From positions 2,294,001 through 2,358,000 of the forward strand of contig CAWCTW010000005.1 in NCBI GenBank assembly GCA_963798705.1: DNA of 64,000 nucleotides. The letters are read 5' to 3'. The notes beneath the pieces are model-generated. The model had not been told where the DNA came from and made no database searches. It worked only from the letters and a program-made list of their open reading frames with translations. The position numbers were made by a program, and so were the translations under genes. How positions within the stretch are numbered: the first letter of the stretch is position 1; each line of letters starts with the position of its first letter. Positions 18,455 through 26,682 of this stretch are shown one piece after another. This DNA comes from AC-56 sp963798705 (GTDB lineage: Bacteria; Actinomycetota; Thermoleophilia; Solirubrobacterales; 70-9).

Positions 18455-19833
18455 GCGACGCCACTGCCGACATGGAGGGGCGCGCGGGACCCGCGATGGA
18501 GGACTGGGGGAAGGTCATCTCCTTCCGGCCCGACCTGGTGCTGCGGCCGACGAGCATCGACGAGCTGAAGGCCACGCTGGAGCGGATCCACCGCGGCGAG
18601 CTGGGGAGCGGCCGGGTACGGGTGCCCGGAAGCCTCCATTCGTGCTCCGAGATCGTGGTCTCCGACGCCATCCTCGACACCTCCGCGCTCCCGAAGACGA
18701 TCGACTTCGAAGAGGGGAACGCAGCGGTGGTGGCCTCGGCGAACGTGACCCTTCACGAGTTCCTGGCCGAGCTGGGGAGCCGCGGCAAATCGGTCACGGC
18801 GACGGGCGGCACCGACCACCAGACGCTGGCCGGGCTGATCTCCACCAGCACCGCGCCCGCCAGCTCGCGGGAGGCCCTCTATGACCTGCTTGAGTGGGTG
18901 GAGCTCGTGACCGTGGACGCGAGCACCGGGCGGGCGGTGGAGCGGCGCATCTCTCGCGGCGACCCCGACTTCCCGGCGGTCGTGTGCTCCTTGGGGCTCC
19001 TCGGCGTGCTCACGCGCGTCCGCTTCGGCCTGGTGGACGAGCGCCACTTCTCGGTGGTGCAGAAGATCCTCCGCATGGATGACGTGGTCGCCGACCTCGA
19101 CGCGACCTCTGAGAGATACGACTTCTGGCGGGTGAACTGGGCGCCGCGGAGCGAGAAGGCGCTGCTCTGGGCGGCGAAGGCGATCCCGCGGGAGCAATCG
19201 AAGCCGGACGGCGACTACCGCGACGACCGATCCGAGCAGCTGCTCGAGATCGTCTTCGAGGTCGTCGACAAGCTGACGGACACGGGGCCGCTGCTGAGCG
19301 ACGGGCTGGACCTGGTCTACGACGTGATGGCCCTGACCTACGAGGAGCACCACTTCAGAGGCCCGCTTCGCAACATGCTCCCCGTCGACCGTCGCGCTCC
19401 GCTGCGCGTTGCGATGGCCGAGTGGAGCTTCCGGCCACAGGACACCGAGCGGGTGCTCGGCGAGTGCCGGCGCTTCTTCGACAGCCACGGCTGGCCCAAC
19501 ATCCCCACCGAGATCGAGTTGACCCGCGCGGACGGGAGCCTCATGTCGCCATGGAACTGGGAGGGGCTCCCTTACATCGTCAAGGTCAATTTCATGTACC
19601 TCACCGAGGTGTGCACCAAGCCCGGCGAGAAGGGGGCGATCTACGCCCACCTCCACGGCCTCTGGGACCAGTTCGAGCGCGCCGGCATTCCGTTCAAGGC
19701 GCACTGGGGGAAGATCAACTTCATCGACCCCGAGTTCGTGCGGCGAAACCACGACTTCGACGCTTTCCGGCCGTTGATCTCTCCGATGTTCGTGAACGAC
19801 TACCTGGCGGACCGGCTCGGCCCAGTGTTGTAG
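18451..19833 (+). CDS. FAD-linked aldonolactone-oxidase-like oxidoreductase
   Basis: A 460-residue VAO-family flavoenzyme. The N-terminal FAD domain has VRVPGSLHSCSEIVVSD, whose His is at the site of covalent flavin attachment in relatives, and a GTDHQTLAGLISTSTA loop. The C-terminal D-arabinono-1,4-lactone oxidase domain ends with FKAHWGKINFIDPEFV, close to the family's HWGK signature. The likely reaction is oxidation of a sugar lactone or alcohol with release of peroxide. The ATG overlaps the Vps62 stop by four bases, implying a joint function. Confidence 0.83.
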   Translation: MSDATADMEGRAGPAMEDWGKVISFRPDLVLRPTSIDELKATLERIHRGELGSGRVRVPGSLHSCSEIVVSDAILDTSALPKTIDFEEGNAAVVASANVTLHEFLAELGSRGKSVTATGGTDHQTLAGLISTSTAPASSREALYDLLEWVELVTVDASTGRAVERRISRGDPDFPAVVCSLGLLGVLTRVRFGLVDERHFSVVQKILRMDDVVADLDATSERYDFWRVNWAPRSEKALLWAAKAIPREQSKPDGDYRDDRSEQLLEIVFEVVDKLTDTGPLLSDGLDLVYDVMALTYEEHHFRGPLRNMLPVDRRAPLRVAMAEWSFRPQDTERVLGECRRFFDSHGWPNIPTEIELTRADGSLMSPWNWEGLPYIVKVNFMYLTEVCTKPGEKGAIYAHLHGLWDQFERAGIPFKAHWGKINFIDPEFVRRNHDFDAFRPLISPMFVNDYLADRLGPVL

Positions 19834-20198
19834 TAGCGCTCGAGCGTACGAAAACCAGCGGCAGAGGGGTCGGTGGTCGCTCTAGGCAGGCGGATCACCT
19901 TGCCGCCGCGGAACGTCCACAGCTGGAAGTAGCGGAACTCGGTCGCGGCGCCGCTCGCCTCACCCGCGGCGCGCTGGCGCAGACCCACGATGACCGTGTC
20001 GCCGGCGCGTCGACTATCTCCTCCGCCTCCATCGTGAGGTGCGTCCCCCCCGATGCCGAAGTGGGCCCCGGCGTCCGGAAACTCGGGACGAAGCACGAGG
20101 ACCACGTGCGGATCGAATAGGTCGAAGTGGCTCTTGAAGTCTCCCTCTCTTCGCCGCTCGAAGACGGCCCGAACTATCTCGACCTTTTCCCGCGACAC
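19800..20198 (-). CDS. SnoaL-like protein, probably decayed
   Basis: Opens VSREKVEIVRAVFERRREGDF, the standard start of this family, from GTG 20198. In the middle, a seven-G run shifts the frame: the expected LTMEAEEIVDA is encoded one base out of frame, and a second change restores the frame at GDTVIVGLRQRA. About 25 family residues are also missing. The frame stays open but the product would be damaged. The C-terminal 34 bases overlap the end of the flavoenzyme on the other strand. It is last in the leftward operon that starts at 24174. Confidence 0.5.
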   Translation of the reverse strand: MSREKVEIVRAVFERRREGDFKSHFDLFDPHVVLVLRPEFPDAGAHFGIGGDAPHDGGGGDSRRAGDTVIVGLRQRAAGEASGAATEFRYFQLWTFRGGKVIRLPRATTDPSAAGFRTLERYYNTGPSRSAR

Positions 20199-20200
20199 GC

Positions 20201-21154
20201 CTAGCCGAACTTGGGTGGGCGCGAGCGCAGGTTGGCGATCACGAAGATCGCAGTGGCAACGGCGGCGACGGCGATGACCGCCCATGTCTTCAGCCAGCTC
20301 TCGCCCCAGGGGAAGATGCTCGAGACCGCCAGCCCGGAGATGAAGAAGACGACGCCGAAGCCCAGGAGCTCCTGGGCGATGGCGTTGCCGCTGGCACGCC
20401 GGACCTTGACCACCTGCAACGGCTGTGCCCCGAGGGTTGATCTGGCCTCCTCGTCGAGGAAGATCCTGCCGATGTCCCGCTCGACGCCGACGAGCTTCCT
20501 GGCGGACAGGTACCGCGCCCGGAAGCCGAGCGAGACCCCGGATTCCTCGTTCTCCTCGCGCTCGTCGAGCATCTGCTCGCTGAGCTCGTAGGCCCGCAGG
20601 GTGTGCGTGCGCTCGTCGTAGCCCTCGCCTTCGGCGCGCGGCACGGGGCAGGAAATGAATATTCGATCCCCGGGCCGGACGCCGAGCAACGGGAAGAACT
20701 CCGGCGAGATCCTGGCGATGTCCTTTTCCAGATCCGGCGGGTCCGCCTTGCAGACCCGCAGCAGGACGAATCTGCGCCCGAGAAGCCTCGAGACGTTCTC
20801 GCGGATCGCCTCCGCCGGCCCTCTGCGGATCGGAGCCAGGGCGGCCTCCTCGGTCTCGACGCCGAACTCGATACCGATCGCGTTCCGGACCGTCTGATCG
20901 GTCCACACCTCGCCGTCCGGAATGTCGGCTGACTCGACGAGCTGACAGCGAACCACCAGCTGGCGCTCACTCGGATCGTCCTCCACCGGCCGGCTGAGCA
21001 CCACCTGCTCGCCAAGTTCCCGTTCGGCCTTGACATCCTTGTTGACGGCGGCGATGTAGTCCGATTTCGACTTCGCGCGCTGCTTGGGCTTGGTCGCCTT
21101 GGCGGTGAGGGGCGGTGGCGCGGTCGCCTCGGCCAGACCGGAGCTGGTGGTCAC
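20201..21154 (-). CDS. two-helix membrane protein, unknown family
   Basis: A 317-residue product from GTG 21154, whose GTGA overlaps the stop of the upstream YGSN gene. The N-terminal 40 residues are Ala/Lys-rich and disordered. The middle is soluble with alternating strands (RQLVVRCQLVESADIPDGEV, later FFPLLGVRPGDRIFISCPV). The C-terminus has two membrane helices (ELLGFGVVFFISGLAVSSIF and WAVIAVAAVATAIFVIANL). No catalytic motif is recognised. Coupling in the operon suggests a membrane partner of the YGSN protein and the C1-like protein. Confidence 0.65.
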   Translation of the reverse strand: MTTSSGLAEATAPPPLTAKATKPKQRAKSKSDYIAAVNKDVKAERELGEQVVLSRPVEDDPSERQLVVRCQLVESADIPDGEVWTDQTVRNAIGIEFGVETEEAALAPIRRGPAEAIRENVSRLLGRRFVLLRVCKADPPDLEKDIARISPEFFPLLGVRPGDRIFISCPVPRAEGEGYDERTHTLRAYELSEQMLDEREENEESGVSLGFRARYLSARKLVGVERDIGRIFLDEEARSTLGAQPLQVVKVRRASGNAIAQELLGFGVVFFISGLAVSSIFPWGESWLKTWAVIAVAAVATAIFVIANLRSRPPKFG

Positions 21155-21954
21155 GGCTCCAGCTTTTCCCACTCGTCGTAGGCGAAGTCCCGCGCCTCCC
21201 TCTTCAACTCCTCCGTGCGCCGGCTGGAGAGCTGCTCGTCCCGCGCGGTCTCGACGACGAACTCCTCGAGGTCCTTGTCGGGCCCCAGTCGCTCCCGTAC
21301 GGCCTCGAGAACCTCGCGCTCGTCCAGCGCGGGAAACCGCCGCCCGTCGGCGTCGATGTCGGCCAGGGCGATCTCGGAGCCGTCGATGGTCAGGCAACCG
21401 TGACGCGTGAGATAGGTCGTAAGCTCGCTCAGCCGCCCGCCGAAGTCGAGCTCGCAGTCGATCTCGAGGATCGACGCCAGGATGTAGTTCGGCTCGGTCT
21501 CGCTCAGCGCGTGGAGCTGCGATCGGGTGAGGTAGGAGACGAACGTAGTCACGGTCGTGCCCTCGCTGCGCTGCAGGGTGGCCGGTATCGACGCGTACGG
21601 AGAGAAGTGGGAGGAGTAGACGACGTCGAAGTCGGACAGGCGCGCGCGGATCATCGGCACGATCACATCCCCGCCATCGCCGAACTTTCGCTCGAGCACC
21701 TCCGGGGATGCGTTCGAGCCGTAGGCGAGCACCGGCCAGCGGTCCTCGCCGGCGCTCGGCGAGGTCTCCCGATCGAGGTACGTGCGGAGGGGCGCCGGCG
21801 GCCCGCTCTCGTCCCTGACCAGACTCTCCGTGACGCTCGCCGGATCGAACGAGACGAGCTCGAGTACTCGATCGCCGAGCTGGACGAACGAGCGCGAGGG
21901 AATGGTGTACGGGTAGCGCTCCGCGCGGTCCGTAACGTCGTCGGAAGCGTCCAC
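21151..21954 (-). CDS. YGSN-motif protein, gamma-glutamylcyclotransferase-like fold
   Basis: A 267-residue product from GTG 21954. The segment PVLAYGSNASPEVLERKFG near residue 70, followed by LSDFDVVYSSHFSPYASIP and LTRSQLHALSETEPNY, follows the gamma-glutamylcyclotransferase-like pattern (YGSN loop, aromatic strand, LT..QL helix). I cannot place the catalytic Glu, so activity is unproven. The C-terminus is strongly helical and charged. It lies 19 bases after the upstream membrane-protein stop and overlaps the next gene by four bases. Confidence 0.55.
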   Translation of the reverse strand: MDASDDVTDRAERYPYTIPSRSFVQLGDRVLELVSFDPASVTESLVRDESGPPAPLRTYLDRETSPSAGEDRWPVLAYGSNASPEVLERKFGDGGDVIVPMIRARLSDFDVVYSSHFSPYASIPATLQRSEGTTVTTFVSYLTRSQLHALSETEPNYILASILEIDCELDFGGRLSELTTYLTRHGCLTIDGSEIALADIDADGRRFPALDEREVLEAVRERLGPDKDLEEFVVETARDEQLSSRRTEELKREARDFAYDEWEKLEP

Positions 21955-21973
21955 GGGCGCGATTCTCTCGGAT

Positions 21974-22846
21974 TCACTTGCCGGAGTCCGAGGAAGGCGA
22001 GGTAGGTTTGGGACTGGCGGGTGCGCCCTGCCGGCAGGCGCTCGGCAAATCGCTCCTGTCGATGTTCGGCGTGCCGAGAGCGGTCGCGCAGTCCTTGGCG
22101 AACTGGATCTGGCCGGAACGCTCGGCGTCGAGCTTGTCCGCCGAGATGCCGACGAGGTAGAAGCCGACCGCGATGAGCAGGGCGAGGACAAGGGCCCAGA
22201 CAGACTGGAATGCGTTGAAGGCTCGCCGTCTGACTATCGCGTACACCGTTCTCATGCGAGCCTCGCTCACCTCGGCGAGGACCACCTGCGCCGCCCTGAG
22301 CACGCGCTCGGCCAGCGCCGGGTCGGTGCCCTTCAACCTGGCAGCCACCCGCTCGAAGCGCACACCCCGCGCCTCATAGGCACGCAGCGATTCGACGTCG
22401 TGGAAATGGGCGATCTCGTCGGAAACGCGGTCAGCGATTCGCTGCTCTCGCCGGTCCGCTCCGTCGATCGACTTCCCGGAGCCGATGACGACGGGCTGCT
22501 GGGCCTTCCAGATGCGTTGGGCCAGGAGGATGACACCGGCCGCCATGGCGAAGAACCCTGCCACCAGCCCGACGACTGCCAAGGCCGGCTCGCCCGGCGG
22601 CCAGATGTCGGTGAGCGTCGCGATCCCGAGCCCGCCGATGGCGGTGGATCCGATCCCCGCGATCGCCTTCGCGGTGAGATCCGACCGCTGGCGCAGCTTC
22701 TCGAGGGCCTCGCTGTAGACCTTCTCCTGGCTCAGCGCGCGCGCCGCCGGAGCGGGGATCGAGGCGACCGCCTGCCCGTCCGAGTCGCCCGGCTGCGCGG
22801 ACGGGTCCTTCGCCTCGGCGCCCGAGCTCTCCTCCAGTGGATTCAT
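21974..22846 (-). CDS. three-helix membrane protein, unknown family
   Basis: A 290-residue product. Membrane segments lie at about residues 60-80 (IAGIGSTAIGGLGIATL), 88-110 (ALAVVGLVAGFFAMAAGVIL) and 215-235 (SVWALVLALLIAVGFYLVGI). A long charged helical stretch between the second and third (RREQRIADRVSDEIAHFHDV onward) could be coiled coil. Both termini are Pro/Ser-rich. The ATG overlaps the stop of the upstream acidic gene (ATGA), so translation is coupled. Function not recognised. Confidence 0.65.
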   Translation of the reverse strand: MNPLEESSGAEAKDPSAQPGDSDGQAVASIPAPAARALSQEKVYSEALEKLRQRSDLTAKAIAGIGSTAIGGLGIATLTDIWPPGEPALAVVGLVAGFFAMAAGVILLAQRIWKAQQPVVIGSGKSIDGADRREQRIADRVSDEIAHFHDVESLRAYEARGVRFERVAARLKGTDPALAERVLRAAQVVLAEVSEARMRTVYAIVRRRAFNAFQSVWALVLALLIAVGFYLVGISADKLDAERSGQIQFAKDCATALGTPNIDRSDLPSACRQGAPASPKPTSPSSDSGK

Positions 22847-23380
22847 GACGGCTCGGCGACGCGCGCGTCGGCGGCGGCGAGCCGAGGCGCGATGTCGATG
22901 ACCTCCTCGCGCAGGGTCGTCACCTCATCCGCGGACTCTTTCCAGCCTGCGAGGAGGAGGTCAGCGGCGCGGGTGAGCGGCGCCACCGCGTCCTCGAGCA
23001 GCGCCACCGTGGCCGCCGTCCACTTCTTCCCGGTGTTCTCGCTGAGCGAGAGGCCCATCACCCCCGCGGTTACGGGCTCCTCCGTTCCCTTCTCCGGCGC
23101 GTCGGCCACCTTCTCCTGCGTCCTCCTCCTCCTCCTCCTCCTCCTCCTCCTCCTCCTCATTCGGTACGGCCGCCACCCGGGCCGTGACGACGAGCCCCCG
23201 CGTGGCGATGTCGATCACCTCCTGGGCGAGGATTGCCAGCTCCGCGTCGTCGTCGCCGGCGTGGGGACGGGCCTCGGTGGCGGCCTCGGCGAGCTTTCCG
23301 CAGCCGGCTTTGAGCTGCTGGGCGGCACTACCTTGCGAGTCCGGCTCGGCTGGCTCCGACCGCCCGAGTATTGGGGTCAT
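22843..23380 (-). pseudogene. acidic-tract protein split by a frameshift at a GAG repeat
   Basis: The N-terminal frame starts at ATG 23380 (PILGRSEPAEPDSQGSAAQQ), two bases after the C1-like stop, and reaches a run of 12 Glu. The natural-looking C-terminus is in another frame: EKVADAPEKGTEEPVTAGVM to REEVIDIAPRLAAADARVAE, ending in an ATGA overlap with the next gene. Both halves contain an EVIDIA..R...ARVA motif. A one-base slip near 23120 would join them. It may be a sequencing error, a slippage-prone gene or a true mutation. No family recognised. Confidence 0.55.
23122..23157. repeat. trinucleotide repeat, 12 x CCT (GAG on the minus strand)
   Basis: Twelve perfect CCT units. On the minus strand they encode poly-Glu in the frame opened at 23380, or poly-Arg in the frame that ends at 22843. 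It is the longest simple repeat I see in the window and marks the point where coding switches frame. Confidence 0.95.
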
Positions 23381-23382
23381 CG

Positions 23383-24174
23383 CTACCGGTCGGTCGGGAT
23401 CGCGATCTCCCCCTGCTCCTCCATCAGGCGGTCGAAGACATCGTCAGGCATCCAGACCCGCGGCGGGTAGCCATCTCCCCAGGAGTTGAGGATCGGGACC
23501 GCGCCCAGCTCGTCGGCCTTGTCGTTGGCGAGCACGCCGTGGACCTCGTCCACGGACTGCGCCCAGCGAAACGCGGTCAGGCCCTGCGCCGCGTCGGGCT
23601 GGTAGTCGTCCCGCTCGGTGTACTCGTCGTCGGCGTACTCGTCGTTCCAGGGGACATGACCCGCGGCGACCAGGACCTCGGCGGCCGAGCGCACGCTCGT
23701 CCCGTTGTTGTCGCCGGGGTTGGTCTGCGGCCACTGGTCCTTCTCCTTGGCGCGGTCCCAGAGCCACCTGGCCGCGTACTCCTGACCGCTCTGCTGGCCG
23801 TTGAGGATCGACATGCAGCGCGACCAGCCGAAGCCGACGCACGCGCCCTCCTGGCCCTGGTCGTAGAAGGTCCTCCACTCGTCTTTGTCGACCATCTGGC
23901 CCCCGGGCTCCAGGCAGACGCAGTGGCCGCCGCGGACGGTGGTCAGCGAGTCGGCACCGCCCTTGGCGATGAATGTCTCGCCCGAGCTCTCGTCGACCTC
24001 GGGGTCGTCGAACTCCGAGTACCAATTGACGCCGATGACCACCGGCGACTGGGTCGGGCGCTCCTCGACGGGCAACGCCGCGAGCGGGTGACTCTCGATG
24101 TGATTCCAGTCATCCGGGATGAAGCGCCCAAGCCTCGGATCCTCGGGGTCGTGGCCGATCGGGCGGTAACGCAT
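23383..24174 (-). CDS. papain-family (C1) protein with segment-swapped order
   Basis: A 263-residue product. The Cys motif YDQGQEGACVGFGWSRC (Cys about 112) and the Asn motif AVPILNSWGDGY (about 235) are those of bacterial C1 peptidases that also end in a GE..IP tail. The His-bearing segment PVVIGVNWYSEFDDP to VRGGHCVCLEPGG normally lies between Cys and Asn; here it lies before the Cys (His about 84). The region between ..VHGVLANDK and AVPILN is correspondingly short. All three catalytic residues are present, so activity is possible if the fold tolerates the permutation. It heads a five- or six-gene overlapping operon. No signal peptide. Confidence 0.75.
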   Translation of the reverse strand: MRYRPIGHDPEDPRLGRFIPDDWNHIESHPLAALPVEERPTQSPVVIGVNWYSEFDDPEVDESSGETFIAKGGADSLTTVRGGHCVCLEPGGQMVDKDEWRTFYDQGQEGACVGFGWSRCMSILNGQQSGQEYAARWLWDRAKEKDQWPQTNPGDNNGTSVRSAAEVLVAAGHVPWNDEYADDEYTERDDYQPDAAQGLTAFRWAQSVDEVHGVLANDKADELGAVPILNSWGDGYPPRVWMPDDVFDRLMEEQGEIAIPTDR

Positions 24175-24304
24175 GTGCCGATTCCTTTCGTCGGGCGGGC
24201 GAGCGCCCGCGGCTGTTGATGCACGGCGATACTCGCCCACCCGGTGACCCGTGTCCAGTGCGCCGGGAGGTCAGCACGCTGACAGGTAGGCTCGTCGCCA
24301 ACCG

Positions 24305-24415
24305 ATGTCTTCACCGACCGACTCGGACGAGCTCGTGCTTGCGATCGAGCGGACTCTGCCCGCGGGTCGCGAGGTCGTCTTCAGTGCCTTCGCCGATCCG
24401 CGCGATCGAGGATGA
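24305..24415 (+). pseudogene. truncated START/AHSA1-domain gene fragment
   Basis: ATG 24305 opens MSSPTDSDELVLAIERTLPA, then GREVVFSAFADP, a typical first strand and helix of the AHSA1/SRPBCC fold, which normally runs to about 150 residues. After Pro the sequence changes abruptly to an exact copy of the 3' end of the metallophosphoesterase gene and stops at residue 36. This is a chimeric scar, not a working gene. Confidence 0.6.
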
Positions 24416-24473
24416 GCTCGTGGCGGAGCGAGGGGCGGGCGATCGCTGGACCTGGCGCGCGGCGGGAGACTGA
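24404..24473 (+). repeat. copy of the metallophosphoesterase 3' end
   Basis: Bases 24404-24455 are identical to 14231-14282, the last codons of the phosphoesterase (IEDELVAERGAGDRWTW). The next 18 bases differ and bring a stop at 24471. The copy is in the same orientation, 10 kb away, and is joined to the AHSA1 fragment. The 121 bases from 24416 to the DUF5995 stop hold nothing else. Confidence 0.85.
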
Positions 24474-24536
24474 AACGAGCCGGGCTGCGACCCCGGCGGA
24501 CTCGCGATCGGCGGGTTCGAGCGCTGCCGGTTTGGC

Positions 24537-25268
24537 TCAGAGGTCGGTGGCGGTGGGGATCAGAAGCCCCCGGCCGGCGAAGCCGACCATTTCCGCCAGC
24601 GCAGCGAGGTATTGGCGGCGAAGCGATGGGGCCTCGGCGAGCTCCACCAACGTCTCCGCCGTCGTCCAGGCCTGATCCCGGGCCCGTTCGACGCTCCACA
24701 TCGCCAGGACGTCATCGAGGCGGCCGAAGGCCCTGTCGACGACAGCCACGAAGCCGGTCGCGAACCAGTGCTTGACCCGTTGCTCGGTAGCGACCAGGAT
24801 CGGGTTGACCTGCTCGAAGTCGCGGTGTTCCTCGCTCTCGCGCTCGAGCTTGATCCCGAGCTCGCGAGCGGTTTCGACCAGAGCGAGCGCGAGGTCGTAA
24901 TTGATGTGAGCGTTCATCCCCGCTAGCGCAAACTGGATCGGCGCCACGTCCTCGCGGGCCCGCTCGACGAACAGCGGCGCCCAGGCCTTCGGCGCCGCGC
25001 CGGCATCACCCTGCGCGAGTTCGCAGGCGCGAAAGTAGTGCCCGGCGAAGACCACGTCGAGCCGCTCGAGAAATCGCGAGGCGGCGAATTGACCCGTCCG
25101 CATCGCCTCCTGAACAGCTTTGGTCACCTCGAGGTAAAGCCTGTTGAACCAGGCCACGCCGTCGCTCTCCGGGAGCGCGGCGTCGATGGCTTGCATCTGC
25201 GCGACGACGTCGTCGATCGCCCTCGCGGAGGTGCGCGGATCACGCTTCGGGGGCCGGCTCGACGTCAT
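24537..25268 (-). CDS. DUF5995 family protein
   Basis: A 243-residue, largely helical protein from ATG 25268. The key family segment is FALAGMNAHINYDLALALVE near residue 125. Conserved His and Asp residues in this and in WFNRLYLEVTKAVQ suggest a metal-binding helical bundle, but no reaction is known for DUF5995. It is common in actinobacteria and bacteroidetes. It is divergent from the hypothetical/regulator pair at 25385, with about 115 bases between. Confidence 0.78.
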   Translation of the reverse strand: MTSSRPPKRDPRTSARAIDDVVAQMQAIDAALPESDGVAWFNRLYLEVTKAVQEAMRTGQFAASRFLERLDVVFAGHYFRACELAQGDAGAAPKAWAPLFVERAREDVAPIQFALAGMNAHINYDLALALVETARELGIKLERESEEHRDFEQVNPILVATEQRVKHWFATGFVAVVDRAFGRLDDVLAMWSVERARDQAWTTAETLVELAEAPSLRRQYLAALAEMVGFAGRGLLIPTATDL

Positions 25269-25384
25269 GGGCGATCCGATTCTATGCTCGTGATTAATGT
25301 CACACACTCTCGCGCGCCAATGGCGGATTATGTGCACGAAGGATCCGCGGGCGCGGAAAGCCGTTGGGAATGGGAGGCGAGAAG

Positions 25385-25810
25385 ATGGCGCCAGATCTAA
25401 CCGGGAACGAGCGAAACGGGACGGTGACCGGGGACGGGGATCAACCCGGGGGCGAGCCGCCTCCCGATGAGACTCCTACCGCGGCGGTTCGCCTTGGCTG
25501 GCGAATAGCGGAGCTGTGTGCCGGAGTCGACGACACGGGCACGCCGGCTGATGACGGCGCGCTCGGGATCAGGAAGGCATCGGTGCTGGTGACGGTTCGC
25601 ACCCGGCTCCACCAATGGTCGGAGCTGCTTTGGAACCGTGCGCTCGCGAAGAAGGTCAGAGACAGGACGCTGGTCCTCGACTCCGTCCTCGACCCGCCGG
25701 CCGTGAGGCGGCGCTCGCTCGCTCGCATGGCCGCCGGCATTGGCAAGAAGTCACGGGAGTCGGTCACGCCGCATCCGCGGCCGATGGGCGCAGCGCGGGC
25801 GAGCTTTTGA
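25385..25810 (+). CDS. hypothetical protein coupled to a NarL-type regulator
   Basis: A 141-residue product from ATG 25385 behind GGGAGGCGAGAAG. The first 40 residues are Gly/Pro-rich and acidic. From about residue 45 (VRLGWRIAELCAGV) it is helical and basic, with VLVTVRTRLHQWSELLWNRA and KVRDRTLVLDSVLDPP. I do not recognise a family. Its TGA overlaps a possible TTG start of the response regulator downstream, suggesting that they are made together. Confidence 0.55.
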   Translation: MAPDLTGNERNGTVTGDGDQPGGEPPPDETPTAAVRLGWRIAELCAGVDDTGTPADDGALGIRKASVLVTVRTRLHQWSELLWNRALAKKVRDRTLVLDSVLDPPAVRRRSLARMAAGIGKKSRESVTPHPRPMGAARASF

Positions 25811-26511
25811 GCCGCACGGGGAGAGCCGCTCACGGAGAGGCTGCGGGATCGGACGCGCTTGCCGTGCGGGTTCTGGTCGTTGCCGGTATGCGGCTCCACC
25901 GCGAGGGGATCGCGGTCATGATCGAGCAGCGGCGGGGGCTTGCGGTTCTGGCAACGGCCGAGCCACGACACGCCCTGGCTGCCGCCCGCGCGACCCATCC
26001 GGACGTGGTCCTCGTGGACGTGACGATACCGGCGAGCGCCCAAGCGATCGGCGAGATCGCCGCCGCGCTGCCAGGCGAGAGGCTTCTCGCGCTAGGGGTG
26101 ACTGAAGGCCAGGAGGAAATGCCCGCCGATGCGGAGGCTGGGATCGTCGGCTGCGTCTCGCGCGAGGCTCCGCCTGAGCATCTCGCAGACGCCATTCGTC
26201 GCGCCGCCCGCAACCAACCGACCTGCTCGCGCGTCGTCACGGCGGCTCTGACAGGGGGCGTGAGCAGGCGGAAGCCTCAGAACCCGGGTGCAATCGAGGC
26301 GCCACTCACTCGACGCGAGCTGGAGGTGATCGCCCTGATCGACCAGGGGCTCTCCAACAAACAGATCGCGCGCCGGCTCTGCATCGAGTTGGCGACGGTC
26401 AAGAACCACGTTCACCACATCCTCGAGAAGCTCCGCGTCCACCGCCGCGGCGAGGCCGCGGCACGGATCCGGACGCGACACGACCGGGAGTACCGACTGA
26501 CGCCTGGCTGA
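25807..26511 (+). CDS. NarL/FixJ-type response regulator
   Basis: Receiver plus LuxR helix-turn-helix. From TTG 25807, which overlaps the previous stop, the product is about 234 residues; GTG 25864 is the alternative start. The receiver has RVLVVAGMRLHREGIAVMI and the phospho-accepting Asp in HPDVVLVDVTIP. The phosphorylation pocket is atypical, because the usual acidic pair after the first strand (DD/ED) is absent, so this may be a pseudo-receiver. The HTH is LTRRELEVIALIDQGLSNKQ with ATVKNHVHHILEKLRVHRR. No kinase gene is adjacent. Confidence 0.78.
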   Translation: MSRTGRAAHGEAAGSDALAVRVLVVAGMRLHREGIAVMIEQRRGLAVLATAEPRHALAAARATHPDVVLVDVTIPASAQAIGEIAAALPGERLLALGVTEGQEEMPADAEAGIVGCVSREAPPEHLADAIRRAARNQPTCSRVVTAALTGGVSRRKPQNPGAIEAPLTRRELEVIALIDQGLSNKQIARRLCIELATVKNHVHHILEKLRVHRRGEAAARIRTRHDREYRLTPG

Positions 26512-26682
26512 GTTTGGGATCCCGCCGAAGATGAATCCTTCGGTCCATTGACCCGGCCGGCGCCCGGGTGGATACTCCATCGGATCGAAGGAGAGCCGCA
26601 GCGAGTGGGAAATCCGGCCGAGCAAGGTGAGCGTTCGCAGCCTCAGCCGGCAGCGCGGGCGCAGATGGTGGGGGAGGCGGTC

